From Vibrio xiamenensis (GTDB taxonomy: Bacteria; Pseudomonadota; Gammaproteobacteria; Enterobacterales; Vibrionaceae): DNA of 64,000 nucleotides. The notes below the pieces were generated by a model. The model did not search any database. It saw only the letters and a list, made by a program, of their open reading frames with translations, and was not told where the DNA came from. Shown piece after piece: positions 28,080 through 36,955 of the stretch; within the stretch, counting starts at the first letter, position 1; every line of letters begins with the position of its first letter. The stretch is from positions 1-64,000 of the forward strand of contig NZ_FNDD01000028.1 of the NCBI RefSeq assembly GCF_900100015.1. Direction: 5' to 3'. The position numbers were made by a program, and so were the translations under genes.

Positions 28080-29088
28080 GCCGCGTCAGCGCGGTGTAGC
28101 GTTGATTGTGGTGCTGCTGATTGTCGCTATGATGGCGACCATCGCCGCGACCATGTCAGAGCGGCTGTTTGGTCAGTTCCATCGCGCGCAAAATCAGGTC
28201 AGTTATCAGCAAGCCTATTGGTATACGATTGGCGCGGAAGCGTTAGCCAAAGTCGCGATTGAGCAGAGCTTCACCGACAGCGACACGATCAATTTGTCTC
28301 AACCTTGGGCGATTGAAGAACAAACCTATCCGCTTGATTATGGCGAGTTGAGCGGAAAAATGTACGATAAGCAGGCGTGCTTTAATTTGAATTCTTTGGC
28401 GAGCGTACAGCAGACTTCTAATCAGCAAACTGCGTATAAAACCGCAGTCTTGGAGCGCTTGTTGGAGTCGCTGGATGTGGAAAGCTATCAAGCGGAAACC
28501 ATTGCCCATTCAATGCAGGATTTTATCGATAGTAACGATACCGTCGATACTATTTCTGGGGTTGAAGACAACACCTATGAAGCGATGTCGCCAGCGTATT
28601 TAGCACCTAACGGTTATATTGCTGATAGCAGCGAAATGCGGGCCGTGTATCAGGTGACTGGCGATGTGATGCAGAAGTTGGCGCCCTATGTGTGCGCCTT
28701 GCCAACCGATGCTCTTAAGATCAACGTCAATACTTTGGATGTCAGCCAAGCCAAGTTGCTCGCCGCGATGCTGGGCAGCAGCGCTGATGAAAGTGTGGCG
28801 CAAAACCTGATTCAAGGCCGACCTTATGATGGTTGGGCGCAAATCGATGACTTCCTCGCCAGCCCCGCATTGGCTGCGCTGAGCGATGATGATCTCGATG
28901 ATTTAAAAGATCATGTCACTGTGGATAGCGCGTACTTTGAGCTTGATGCTCAGGTAAAGGTTAACGACTCAAGAGTGCGTATTCGCAGTTTATTATTTAG
29001 TGAGAATCGAGAAACTGCGACGGTGATTCGCCGTCGCTTTGGAGGAATCGGTGAACGAGTTTCTGATCGTTCGGCTGAGCAGCAATAA
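28051..29088 (+). CDS. gspK: Minor pseudopilin GspK
   Basis: The largest tip pseudopilin, 345 aa. The prepilin site RG/VALIVVLLIV lacks Glu at position 5, which is normal for GspK and for no other pseudopilin. The large alpha-helical insert domain (about 100-290) includes SMQDFIDSNDTVDTISGVED, a likely metal-binding loop. It starts at GTG 28051 inside the end of gspJ; a second GTG at 28069 is possible. Confidence 0.93.
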   Translation: MIPRATVTTKPRQRGVALIVVLLIVAMMATIAATMSERLFGQFHRAQNQVSYQQAYWYTIGAEALAKVAIEQSFTDSDTINLSQPWAIEEQTYPLDYGELSGKMYDKQACFNLNSLASVQQTSNQQTAYKTAVLERLLESLDVESYQAETIAHSMQDFIDSNDTVDTISGVEDNTYEAMSPAYLAPNGYIADSSEMRAVYQVTGDVMQKLAPYVCALPTDALKINVNTLDVSQAKLLAAMLGSSADESVAQNLIQGRPYDGWAQIDDFLASPALAALSDDDLDDLKDHVTVDSAYFELDAQVKVNDSRVRIRSLLFSENRETATVIRRRFGGIGERVSDRSAEQQ

Positions 29089-30277
29089 GGCTTCACCAGT
29101 CCAATGGCTGGCGTGGTCTGAGCAACAAAACGAGGTGATCGCCAGTGGTGAAATCCCGAACTGGGATGCCATGGCCGAGCTTGCCAACTACGCTCAGCTG
29201 CGTAGCGTGATTTTGCTGATCTCAAGTCAGGACGTGATCAACCATAACGTGGAAGTGCCGCCGGGTGGCGCGCGCCAGTTTGAACATATGCTGCCGTATT
29301 TATTGGAAGATGAATTGGCGCAGGATGTTGATGAGCTGCACTTTGCGGTGATTGGTAAACAAGCGGGCGAAGCCACAGTGTGTGCGGTTGAAAAACGCTG
29401 GTTTCATGACTGTTTGACCTATTTAAGCTCGTGTGGGCTGGCGGTTAAACAAGTGATGCCGGATGCGTTTGCGCTGCCAACGGTTGAAGGTATCAGCGCG
29501 GTTGAAATTGCTGACCACTGGTTAATGAAAAAGTCGCCGCAGCAGGCGATCGGTGTTGATGCCTCTTGGCTGCCGATCATCGCCAGTTCAGATTGGGTCA
29601 AAGATGGCGATGAATATCTGCCGCTGTTCGCGTATTCGCCGCTACCAGAAATAGCGCTTAATGAAGGGCAAGAGTGGCAAAACGTGGAGCCAGTGCTGGT
29701 GATGCAATTGCTCGCTCAAGGAGCTATCGCCAGCAAAGTCAATTTACTTACTGGCGAGTTTAAGCCCAAGTCTTCTCTCGGGCGCTACTGGAAAATCTGG
29801 CAAAAAACCGCGATTGCAGCGGGAGTGTTACTGCTGGTTTCGCTTGGCAATAACTGGTTGCAGCTACGTAATTATCAGGCGCAAGCCGATCAATATCGAG
29901 ATGAAAGTGAACGTATTTTCCGCTCGGTCAGTGGTAAAAACCGCATTCCGACCGTCAGCTATTTGAAGCGCGAAATGGAAAGCCAAGTCAATTTGTTGTC
30001 CGGCGGCGGTAGCCAAACGGATACGGTTTTGAATTGGTGGATGAAGCTGCCTGAGGCGTTAAAAACAGTTAAAGACCTGTCGATCATCAGCATCAAATAC
30101 GATAGCGGTCGTCAAGAAGTACAGATGGAAGCTAAGAGTAAAGACTTTGAAACTTTTGAAAAGGCACGCGAAGCGCTGTCGAACCAATTTTTGGTCGAAC
30201 AAGGTCAACTCAACCGTTCTGGCACCTTAGTTAACGGTACGTTTGTACTTAAACAGCATACAGGAGCGAACGGATGA
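29051..30277 (+). CDS. gspL: Type II secretion protein GspL
   Basis: A bitopic inner-membrane protein that recruits GspE. The N-terminal cytoplasmic domain (about 1-245) has an actin-like fold, the membrane helix is at about 255-275 (AIAAGVLLLVSLG), and the periplasmic ferredoxin-like domain follows. I chose GTG 29051 (VNEFLIVRL) because GGAGG ends six bases before it; the longer in-frame TTG start lacks a site. It has 408 aa. It overlaps gspK by 38 bases and gspM by four (ATGA). Confidence 0.93.
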   Translation: MNEFLIVRLSSNKASPVQWLAWSEQQNEVIASGEIPNWDAMAELANYAQLRSVILLISSQDVINHNVEVPPGGARQFEHMLPYLLEDELAQDVDELHFAVIGKQAGEATVCAVEKRWFHDCLTYLSSCGLAVKQVMPDAFALPTVEGISAVEIADHWLMKKSPQQAIGVDASWLPIIASSDWVKDGDEYLPLFAYSPLPEIALNEGQEWQNVEPVLVMQLLAQGAIASKVNLLTGEFKPKSSLGRYWKIWQKTAIAAGVLLLVSLGNNWLQLRNYQAQADQYRDESERIFRSVSGKNRIPTVSYLKREMESQVNLLSGGGSQTDTVLNWWMKLPEALKTVKDLSIISIKYDSGRQEVQMEAKSKDFETFEKAREALSNQFLVEQGQLNRSGTLVNGTFVLKQHTGANG

Positions 30278-30765
30278 AAAACTGGATAGCTTTGGCTAGG
30301 CAGTGGTGGTCGAGCATCACCCAACGTGAGCAGCGCTTACTGATTTGCGGCGCCATTTTGCTGGTGCTTGGTATTTTATACTGGGGAATTTGGCAACCAG
30401 TGGCAGAGCAAGCCAAACAAGCGGAGCAACGCGCCGCCAGTGAGAAGCAGCTGTTGTCGTGGGTAAAAGAGCAAGCGAACACCATCACCGAACTGCGCGC
30501 TCAGGGCGGTAAAGCTTTTTCCAATCAGCCGCTTAACCAAATTATTTCGTCATCAGCACGACGCTTTAATGTCGAGTTAGTGCGCGTGCAACCGCGCGGT
30601 GACATGATGCAAGTTTGGGTTCAACCGATGCCGTTTAACCGTTTGATTGATTGGATCGCTTACTTGCGTGTTGAGCAAGGAGTCAACGCGATGTTTGTCG
30701 ACTTAGATAAAGGCGACAAAGAGGGCGTGGTTGACGTCAAACGCCTGCAGTTTAGTAAAGGATAA
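30274..30765 (+). CDS. gspM: Type II secretion protein GspM
   Basis: A small bitopic protein (163 aa) with one transmembrane helix at about 22-42 (LLICGAILLVLGILYWGIW) and a periplasmic coiled coil plus ferredoxin-like domain. It stabilises GspL. The ATGA overlap with gspL indicates coupled translation. The motif RLIDWIAYLRVEQGV near 125-140 is typical. Confidence 0.94.
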   Translation: MKNWIALARQWWSSITQREQRLLICGAILLVLGILYWGIWQPVAEQAKQAEQRAASEKQLLSWVKEQANTITELRAQGGKAFSNQPLNQIISSSARRFNVELVRVQPRGDMMQVWVQPMPFNRLIDWIAYLRVEQGVNAMFVDLDKGDKEGVVDVKRLQFSKG

Positions 30766-30769
30766 TTCA

Positions 30770-31525
30770 GTGAAAAAATACCTGCTATTGGGCTTGGGAT
30801 GCCTGTTGGTGTTATTGGTTAGCGCAGTGGCGAATATGCCAGCGCGAATCATTAACTGGTTGCCTCTCCCCGCTCAATTAACAGTGGAAGGTGCCAGCGG
30901 CACGGTGTGGAACGGTCAAGCGCAGAGCGTTGCCTGGCAAGGGCAAAACTTTGGTCAGTTGCAATGGAAACTCAGCGTATGGAAATTGTTTACCGCTAAA
31001 GCCGAGGCGCAAGTACGTTTTGGCCGTGGTAGCGATATGGGCGTGATTGGCCGCGGTGTGGTTGGTTACAAGCTCTCAGGGCCGTATGTGGAAAACCTGG
31101 TTGCGTCGCTGCCCGTCAATCAGTTGATGCCTTACTTGCCGCCGATTCCGGTGCCACTCGATCTTGATGGTCAGCTAGAACTAACGGTTAAATCGCTGAA
31201 CTATGCTGCGCCGTATTGTCATGATGGTGAGGGTACTTTGGTGTGGAACACTCAATCACTCAGCTCGCCAATGGGTGAATTGCAAGTTGGCCCGGTTGTA
31301 GCTGACATCAACTGTAAAGACAGCGTTATTGATGTCAAAGGCAGTCAGCAAAGTGACCAAGTCAGCAGTGGCTTCAGCGCAACCTTGCAAAGTAACAAGC
31401 GCTATAAAACCCACGCTTGGTTTAAGCCTGAACCAGAGTTTCCGCAAAACCTGAGCTCTCAGCTTAAGTGGCTAAAACCCAATCGTAGTGGTCAATATGA
31501 GTTTGACTACGACGGCCGCTTCTAA
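30770..31525 (+). CDS. gspN: Type II secretion protein GspN
   Basis: A 251-aa accessory protein found in only some type II systems, including Vibrio. It has an N-terminal hydrophobic segment (LLLGLGCLLVLLVSAVA) and a beta-rich periplasmic part with VEGASGTVWNGQAQ near residue 40, the family signature. It starts at GTG 30770 with AAGGATAA upstream and is the last gene of the operon. The prepilin peptidase gene is not in this window. Confidence 0.92.
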   Translation: MKKYLLLGLGCLLVLLVSAVANMPARIINWLPLPAQLTVEGASGTVWNGQAQSVAWQGQNFGQLQWKLSVWKLFTAKAEAQVRFGRGSDMGVIGRGVVGYKLSGPYVENLVASLPVNQLMPYLPPIPVPLDLDGQLELTVKSLNYAAPYCHDGEGTLVWNTQSLSSPMGELQVGPVVADINCKDSVIDVKGSQQSDQVSSGFSATLQSNKRYKTHAWFKPEPEFPQNLSSQLKWLKPNRSGQYEFDYDGRF

Positions 31526-31548
31526 GCGAAGATTGGTTGTGTCGAACG

Positions 31549-31581
31549 TTAAAAAGCCTCTTCAAAACAGAGGCTTTTTTA
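31549..31581. terminator. Shared terminator of gspC-N and the dms operon
   Basis: AAAAAGCCTCT-tcaaaac-AGAGGCTTTTTT has A and T tracts on the two flanks, lying between the convergent gspN and TorD-like genes. Confidence 0.88.
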
Positions 31582-31617
31582 TATCTTGAAGATTAAATTG
31601 GCATCGCTGGAACAGCG

Positions 31618-32208
31618 CTAAAAGAACAGCTCGACAGGTTGCTCGCTAATTTCAAATTCTGCTTTAAGCTCGCCGAGCAGAGTTTCCGCCACGCTTGCCA
31701 AAATGGCGTAGTAACGGCTGGTCTCGTTGGCGGCCAGCAATTGCAAATAACGAAAACACCAAGTGAATAGATGGTCTTCAAGCAAAGTCACGGCTTGTGA
31801 GTGTTGCTCGTTAATCAGCAATTGGCTCAGCGCCAGTAGCATTAGGCCGAACTGATCTTGTGGCTCGCGTGAGGAATGCTCAAGCGTTAAACCACAACTG
31901 GCAAGAAAAGCCTCGTAGCGGTGAGTACTTTCACCAAACACCATATTATGTCTATCCAGATACACTGAACCCCAAGGCGGGCAAGCCATGTGGCCTTGGC
32001 CCTCAAACAGCACTGAATATTGGTATTCATGCTCCTCAAGCGTTAGCGTAGGCAAATCGCCAATCAGCGCTGCGATGTGCTTGGCATTCGGCCATTGCAA
32101 CATGTTTGGCAGTTCAGCAAGGTGTTGGTATAAATCACGATTTTCCTCGGCTGGACGTTCATAAAAAGCGCGGCCAAGTAGCGTCAGGGTAACAATCAAT
32201 GGATGCAT
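31618..32208 (-). CDS. TorD/DmsD-family redox enzyme maturation chaperone
   Basis: A cytosolic all-helical chaperone (196 aa) that guides cofactor insertion and Tat export of molybdoenzymes. The family motif is visible as EYQYSVLFEGQGHMACPPWGSVYLD (residues about 58-82, read in short parts: YSVLFEG, PPWGSVYLD). It is the last gene of the dms-type operon, 67 bases after dmsC, so its client is most likely the DmsA-like subunit. Confidence 0.87.
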   Translation of the reverse strand: MHPLIVTLTLLGRAFYERPAEENRDLYQHLAELPNMLQWPNAKHIAALIGDLPTLTLEEHEYQYSVLFEGQGHMACPPWGSVYLDRHNMVFGESTHRYEAFLASCGLTLEHSSREPQDQFGLMLLALSQLLINEQHSQAVTLLEDHLFTWCFRYLQLLAANETSRYYAILASVAETLLGELKAEFEISEQPVELFF

Positions 32209-32275
32209 AATCTTCTCGTGAGTTTGAATCTTGAGGTTGATTGATAGAGGCGGTGTTTCTCCGCCTCAATCCTAC

Positions 32276-33067
32276 TTACATGCCAATGGCCCAAAGGTCA
32301 TAGAAACCGATGCGACCAGCAATTTCGGCGACCACAATCACCGCCGTTGCCAGCAGGGGTAAGCGGTTATTGGTCATTGATGCTGAGCGGCTTAGGTAGA
32401 TGATCAGCATGATCATGCCTAGCAGTAATAACCCAGCTTTCGCGACCCAAAACATCAGGTCAGCTGATTCAAAAGGCGCACTCGTTTGGCCCAAGAAGGC
32501 AAAATAGCTCGGCAGTGTTGCCACTAAGAGCACAATTGCCACGCTGCTGATGCCGCCAGCTAATTTGCTTGAGCTCATCGCGGCAACCAATGCACCGCCA
32601 CACATCACCGCGGTCATCACCATTTGCCAACCGGTGAAGTTGGTATTCCATGGCTGCACACTTTCAAGTTGGTAAACCTGTGGAATGCTGTAAATAAGAT
32701 AGGCCGCCGCCAGTGAGGCCAGTAAGCCAAGCACTTTGGTCAGCGCGTCAGGAATCGCATCTATAAAGCGCGATGCCACAAACGCAAACGCCAACCCGCC
32801 GTAGACCGCACAGGTGATGATTTCGTTACTCATTGGCGAGCGACCAATGCCAAATAGTGCATTGATAGCACGCAGTGGCTGACCAAGGTGGAAAATCGCC
32901 GATACGCCAGCGATACCCACCAACACAATGCAAGTGATTGCTAGTTTATTGATGATGGCGTCGCTGAATTTATCTTGTTTAAACAAGCTCAGTACCCACA
33001 TTAAAATAAACGCGCCCGCTGAGGCTTGCGCGAGTACCGTAAAGAACACCAAAGGTAATTCTTTCAT
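32276..33067 (-). CDS. dmsC: DMSO reductase-type membrane anchor subunit
   Basis: A polytopic inner-membrane protein (263 aa, about eight helices) of the DmsC family that anchors the DmsAB dimer and oxidises menaquinol. MKELPLVFFTVLAQASAGAF at the N-terminus matches the family start, HLGQPLRAINA near residue 62 is a conserved loop, and WVAKAGLLLLGMIMLIIYLS is a late helix. It begins two bases after dmsB. Confidence 0.9.
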   Translation of the reverse strand: MKELPLVFFTVLAQASAGAFILMWVLSLFKQDKFSDAIINKLAITCIVLVGIAGVSAIFHLGQPLRAINALFGIGRSPMSNEIITCAVYGGLAFAFVASRFIDAIPDALTKVLGLLASLAAAYLIYSIPQVYQLESVQPWNTNFTGWQMVMTAVMCGGALVAAMSSSKLAGGISSVAIVLLVATLPSYFAFLGQTSAPFESADLMFWVAKAGLLLLGMIMLIIYLSRSASMTNNRLPLLATAVIVVAEIAGRIGFYDLWAIGM

Positions 33068-33069
33068 GA

Positions 33070-33690
33070 TTAAATCTCCTCTGGGTTCAAGACAGCGCCA
33101 CTTTTATCGCCACTTGGACGAGCATGTAGATGCGCTTTGACGATGAGGTTTGGCGACGTTAAGTGCGCTTTTGGTAGCGGTGCGACTTCATTGGCGCTGC
33201 CGTATTTTTTGCGCAGTTCGTTGATATCACCAAAATCCAGTGCACGTTGTGGGCACGATTGTACGCAGATTGGCTGCTCGCCACGTGCGACGTATTCGTA
33301 GCAGCCATCGCATTTGGCCATCACTTGTTTTTGCTCATCGAACTGTGGTGCGCCGTATGGACAGCGCATTTCGCAGTAGCGACAACCAATGCACACGTCT
33401 TGATTAACCACCACTAAACCGTCTTCTTCACGTTTGTGCATCGCGCCAGTTGGGCAACCTTTAACACAAGTTGGATTTGAACAGTGGTTACAGCTGATCG
33501 ACAGATAGTAACTGAACACATCTTGTTCAAAAGTACCGTCTGGATTCTTTGTCCAAGCGCCACCGCCATATTCGTAAACCCGGCGCAGTTTCGGCCCGAC
33601 ATCAAGGTGGTTGCGATCTTTGCAGCTTACTTGGCATGTTTTACAACCCGTGCATTTAGACGAGTCGACATAAAAACCATATTGAGTCAT
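33070..33690 (-). CDS. dmsB: DMSO reductase-type iron-sulfur subunit
   Basis: An electron-transfer subunit of 206 aa with four cysteine clusters for four [4Fe-4S] centres: CTGCKTCQVSC near 14, CNHCSNPTCVKGCP near 70, CIGCRYCEMRCP near 102, and CDGC with CVQSCP near 130-147. It starts MTQYGFYVDSSKC, the usual DmsB N-terminus without a Tat signal, so it is carried out with DmsA. It lies 12 bases after dmsA. Confidence 0.95.
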   Translation of the reverse strand: MTQYGFYVDSSKCTGCKTCQVSCKDRNHLDVGPKLRRVYEYGGGAWTKNPDGTFEQDVFSYYLSISCNHCSNPTCVKGCPTGAMHKREEDGLVVVNQDVCIGCRYCEMRCPYGAPQFDEQKQVMAKCDGCYEYVARGEQPICVQSCPQRALDFGDINELRKKYGSANEVAPLPKAHLTSPNLIVKAHLHARPSGDKSGAVLNPEEI

Positions 33691-33702
33691 TGTTCTTTCC
33701 TA

Positions 33703-36132
33703 TTAAGCTCGTCGAATTTCTACCAGGTTGGTATGTTGTGGGTTACCTTTCGCCAGCGCGGTCGGGTGCTGAGTGGTTAAGGTATTGATACAGCCACCGA
33801 TATCCAGACCGTCTTTGTTGGTTTGACGCCAGGCGCCTTCACCCATAGCAACAACACCAGGCATAATGCGTTGGGTTACTTTCACCGGTTTAAGCAGTTC
33901 ACCACGTTTATTAAAGACCACCGCCATGTCACCGTGTTTTAAACCACGGGCCTGGGCATCGATAGGGTTCATCCACACTTCATCCGGAACCGCTTCACGC
34001 AATACTGCCACCGAATGATAGGTTGAGTGGGTGCGGCGTTTGGTATGGAAACCTGTCATCTGGAGCGGGTATTTTTTCATGGTTTCGGTATCGCCGAAGC
34101 CTTCTTTCACCGGCATATATTCGGCGATCGGCGTAATGCGTTCGCCTTCCGGCAGTTCCCACTCCTGGTCAAGTTTGGCCAGTTGTTCCGAGTAGATTTC
34201 GATCTTGCCCGATGGCGTCGTCAGCTTGTTTTTGAGCGGATCTTCGCGGAACTCTTTCAGCGCGATATGTGACTCAATATCCGCCACTTCGCGGTCGACG
34301 ATGCCCATACCGTCAGTTTTGGCAAATTCAGGCAAATTCGGGCGTTTTTTACGGGTTTCGTTATAAGCGTGTTCAATCCACTGATCCAGCGTGCGCCCTT
34401 CGGTGAACTGGTCATAAATGCCAAGTTTTTTGGCAATATCGGCCAGTACGTCGTAGTTGAGGCGGTTTTCCCACAGCGGGGTGATGGTTTGCTGCATGCG
34501 CACTAAATAGTGGTACGGACCAGTAGCGTAAGAGTTGTTGATCAAATCTTCCGCTTCCAGCCAGGATACATCCGGCAGCAGAATATCGGCATACCGCGCT
34601 GAGCTGGTCATATGGTGATCCCACACCAGAATAAACTCACACTTGGACTCGTCAGACAGAATCTCGTGGGTTTTGTTCAGGTCAGAGTGTTGGTTCATGG
34701 TCACGCCGCTTGAGTAGCTCCACAGGAATTTAATTCCTACATCTAACTTGTCTTTACCTTTCACATAGCTGTTTTTGGCGGTCATGTTTTCCGGTTCTTC
34801 GATCGCCTTGGTCCAGAGGAAACATGGAATCGAGGTTTTTACCGGGTTTTTAATATCGAATCCGACCACAGGGTATTTAGAGCTGTAGCCCCAGTTACCG
34901 CTGTTGGTGCCCTGACGACCAAACTGTTTGGTGATAACCGGCAGCATCATGATCGCTTTGGATGCCTGCTCACCGTTGGCGCTGCGCTGAATCCCCCAGC
35001 CTTGCGAGATCCACGCCGCTTTGGCGTTAACCAGTTCGCGTGCCAGCTGGCGAATCCGTTTCGCCGGAATACCGGTAATCGACGCTGCCCACTCGGCGGT
35101 TTTTTCTTCGCCGTCTTTCAGGCCCAGAATATACGATTTGTACGAAGCGTTTTTCTCAGCAGAAGCCGGCAGGGTGGATTCATCCCAGCCCACGGCGTAT
35201 TGGTTGATAAACGCATCGTCAGCGAGGTTTTCACTGACTAAGGTGTGACAGATCGCTGCAACCAGCGCAGAGTCGGTGCCCGGGCGAATCGGAAGCCATT
35301 CGGCGTTCAGGCCAACCACAGAGTCGGTGCGACGCGGGTCGATGATGATCACTTTGGCCTGGCTCTGCTCCAGTGCGCGGTAAATTTCTTGGATCTGGCC
35401 GCCGCCCGACATGCGGGTTTCGGCGAGGTTCTGACAGAACATCACCACTAAATCTGAGTGTTTGATCTGCGCTAAATAGCTGCCTTGTGGCGTGCCGTAA
35501 ATAAACGGTTCGACCCGGCCAATCTGCGCGGTTGAGTATGTGTTGTGCTGTTCCAGATAGCCGCCGGTGAGGTTAAGCAGGCGTTTACAGGCGCTGCGGC
35601 CATGTAAGTTGGCACCGGTTGAACCTGAGCCGTACTGGTAATAAACCGCTTCGTTACCATAGGTATCAATGGTGTGTTTTAGCCTGTCAGCAATGATGGT
35701 GGTCGCTTCATCCCAACTGATGCGCTTGAATTTACCTTCACCACGTTTGCCGATACGTTTCATCGGGTATTTAAGGCGATCTGGGTTGTAAGTTTTGTAG
35801 CGGTTAGAGCGGCCGCGCAAACAAGGGCGAATCTGGTGTTCACCAAACACATTGTCATCGCCGCCGCCATCTTCACGGTCAATGCGTACGATATGGTCAT
35901 CTTTAACATGAACTTTGAGCGGGCAGCGGCTGCCGCAGTTGACCAGACAGGCGCTCCACTTCACCTGCTCTTCAGGCTCAGATTTAGCGGGCGCTGCGGC
36001 CTGTGCTATCGATGAGAAAGGAAGCGATAACCCGGATGTTAAGGCAGCCGCGGTGGCGGTTTTACCAGATGCATCGAGAAAGCCTCTTCGTGACAACTTA
36101 CTAGAGAGTAAGTTCTTGATTTGCTTTTTCAT
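33703..36132 (-). CDS. dmsA: DMSO reductase-type molybdopterin catalytic subunit
   Basis: A periplasm-facing bis-MGD molybdoenzyme (809 aa) for anaerobic respiration with DMSO or a related S/N-oxide. It has a twin-arginine signal SRRGFLDASG near residue 14, the FeS motif CLVNCGSRCPLKVH, and the NTYSTAQ segment with a serine likely to be the Mo ligand as in DmsA. The dinucleotide-binding domain at the C-terminus includes NKRGELLKPVKVTQRIMPGV in short pieces. The ATG at 36132 (MKKQIKN) has AAAAGGC upstream; longer starts run into the napF-like gene. The central part looks richer in G+C than its neighbours, which may hint at transfer. Confidence 0.92.
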   Translation of the reverse strand: MKKQIKNLLSSKLSRRGFLDASGKTATAAALTSGLSLPFSSIAQAAAPAKSEPEEQVKWSACLVNCGSRCPLKVHVKDDHIVRIDREDGGGDDNVFGEHQIRPCLRGRSNRYKTYNPDRLKYPMKRIGKRGEGKFKRISWDEATTIIADRLKHTIDTYGNEAVYYQYGSGSTGANLHGRSACKRLLNLTGGYLEQHNTYSTAQIGRVEPFIYGTPQGSYLAQIKHSDLVVMFCQNLAETRMSGGGQIQEIYRALEQSQAKVIIIDPRRTDSVVGLNAEWLPIRPGTDSALVAAICHTLVSENLADDAFINQYAVGWDESTLPASAEKNASYKSYILGLKDGEEKTAEWAASITGIPAKRIRQLARELVNAKAAWISQGWGIQRSANGEQASKAIMMLPVITKQFGRQGTNSGNWGYSSKYPVVGFDIKNPVKTSIPCFLWTKAIEEPENMTAKNSYVKGKDKLDVGIKFLWSYSSGVTMNQHSDLNKTHEILSDESKCEFILVWDHHMTSSARYADILLPDVSWLEAEDLINNSYATGPYHYLVRMQQTITPLWENRLNYDVLADIAKKLGIYDQFTEGRTLDQWIEHAYNETRKKRPNLPEFAKTDGMGIVDREVADIESHIALKEFREDPLKNKLTTPSGKIEIYSEQLAKLDQEWELPEGERITPIAEYMPVKEGFGDTETMKKYPLQMTGFHTKRRTHSTYHSVAVLREAVPDEVWMNPIDAQARGLKHGDMAVVFNKRGELLKPVKVTQRIMPGVVAMGEGAWRQTNKDGLDIGGCINTLTTQHPTALAKGNPQHTNLVEIRRA

Positions 36133-36143
36133 TCTTTTGCCTT

Positions 36144-36638
36144 TTATAGTTTTTGGACAATGCTCATTTCTATGGCGCTGGTTGGGCATTGGGTGCGACA
36201 TAGGTTGCATCCATTGCACCGCACCGCATCGATAGACGGCGGCTGATTCGGCTCAATGGTGATCGCGAGTGTTGGGCAAGAATCTCGACATTCTGCACAA
36301 TACATCGCCATATGCGGGTTACAGGTGGAAGTCACGGTCGGGCGCAGTAAACAATCACTGACAGGGCTATTGAGCGCGCCAGTGCTGCAGACAATTTTGC
36401 ATTGCGAGCAGTGGCTACAGGAGCTGAGTTCTAAATCCAGCTGCGCGAGGTCGTTGGCGATGGTAATGATGTGATTCGGACAATGCTCGGCGCATAAACC
36501 GCAGCCATCACATCGTTCAATAAACTCATCCTCACTCACTGCCGTCGGCGGACGAGGCACGGTTCTTGGCGTTGAATTGGCCTTTTTAGCCTGCTGAAGA
36601 AAATGGCTAAAAAATTGGCGTCTTTGAACATCGACCAT
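36144..36638 (-). CDS. NapF-like polyferredoxin
   Basis: A 164-aa protein with cysteine motifs for several [4Fe-4S] clusters: CDGCGLCAEHCP near 44, CSHCSQCKIVC near 74, CAECRDSCP near 113 and CNGCNLCRTQCP near 140. The N-terminal DVQRRQFFSHFLQ has a twin-arginine-like pair but no hydrophobic segment, so it is probably cytosolic like NapF, which helps mature Nap enzymes. It is the first gene of this dms-type operon, 11 bases before dmsA, just after the FNR box. The ATG at 36638 is preferred to a start eight codons upstream. Confidence 0.85.
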   Translation of the reverse strand: MVDVQRRQFFSHFLQQAKKANSTPRTVPRPPTAVSEDEFIERCDGCGLCAEHCPNHIITIANDLAQLDLELSSCSHCSQCKIVCSTGALNSPVSDCLLRPTVTSTCNPHMAMYCAECRDSCPTLAITIEPNQPPSIDAVRCNGCNLCRTQCPTSAIEMSIVQKL

Positions 36639-36699
36639 AGCACCGCACACACTTAGTAACACTTTAGAGGTATGTTAGGAGTGTGAATAATCTGAGGAG

Positions 36700-36713
36700 T
36701 TGATATTAATCAA
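36700..36713 (-). promoter_or_regulatory. FNR box of the dms-type operon
   Basis: TTGATATTAATCAA matches the FNR consensus TTGAT-N4-ATCAA at every defined base and is a perfect palindrome. Its centre is about 68 bases upstream of the NapF-like ATG; a site at -41.5 would place initiation near 36665. This implies anaerobic activation of the whole operon. Confidence 0.85.
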
Positions 36714-36827
36714 CCGAATTTGATTATTTTGTGAGACATTGCTGCGAAAATAAGACACCAGTTGAATGTTTACTATTCAATATATTCAACTAGTGGATTG
36801 CATTTTGATGACTATTTTGGCTGAAAA

Positions 36828-36869
36828 TTGATGAATATTTCGCCCTGTTAAAGCGAAAATATCCATCAA
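36828..36869 (-). terminator. Imperfect inverted repeat, possible envZ terminator
   Basis: TTGATGAATATTTCGC (36828-36843) and GCGAAAATATCCATCAA (36853-36869) are inverted copies with one mismatch and one extra base, separated by nine bases. On the minus strand a short TTTT follows, so it could end envZ transcription. It could also be an operator of the dms operon. The rest of 36714-36827 has no gene. Confidence 0.5.
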
Positions 36870-36955
36870 ATTGGTTTGAGTGAGAAATGCGAAAATAACG
36901 GTCATGCGCCGCTAATTCGCCAGCAGATTGTTACTGGGTTGAAGGTATTAATTCG

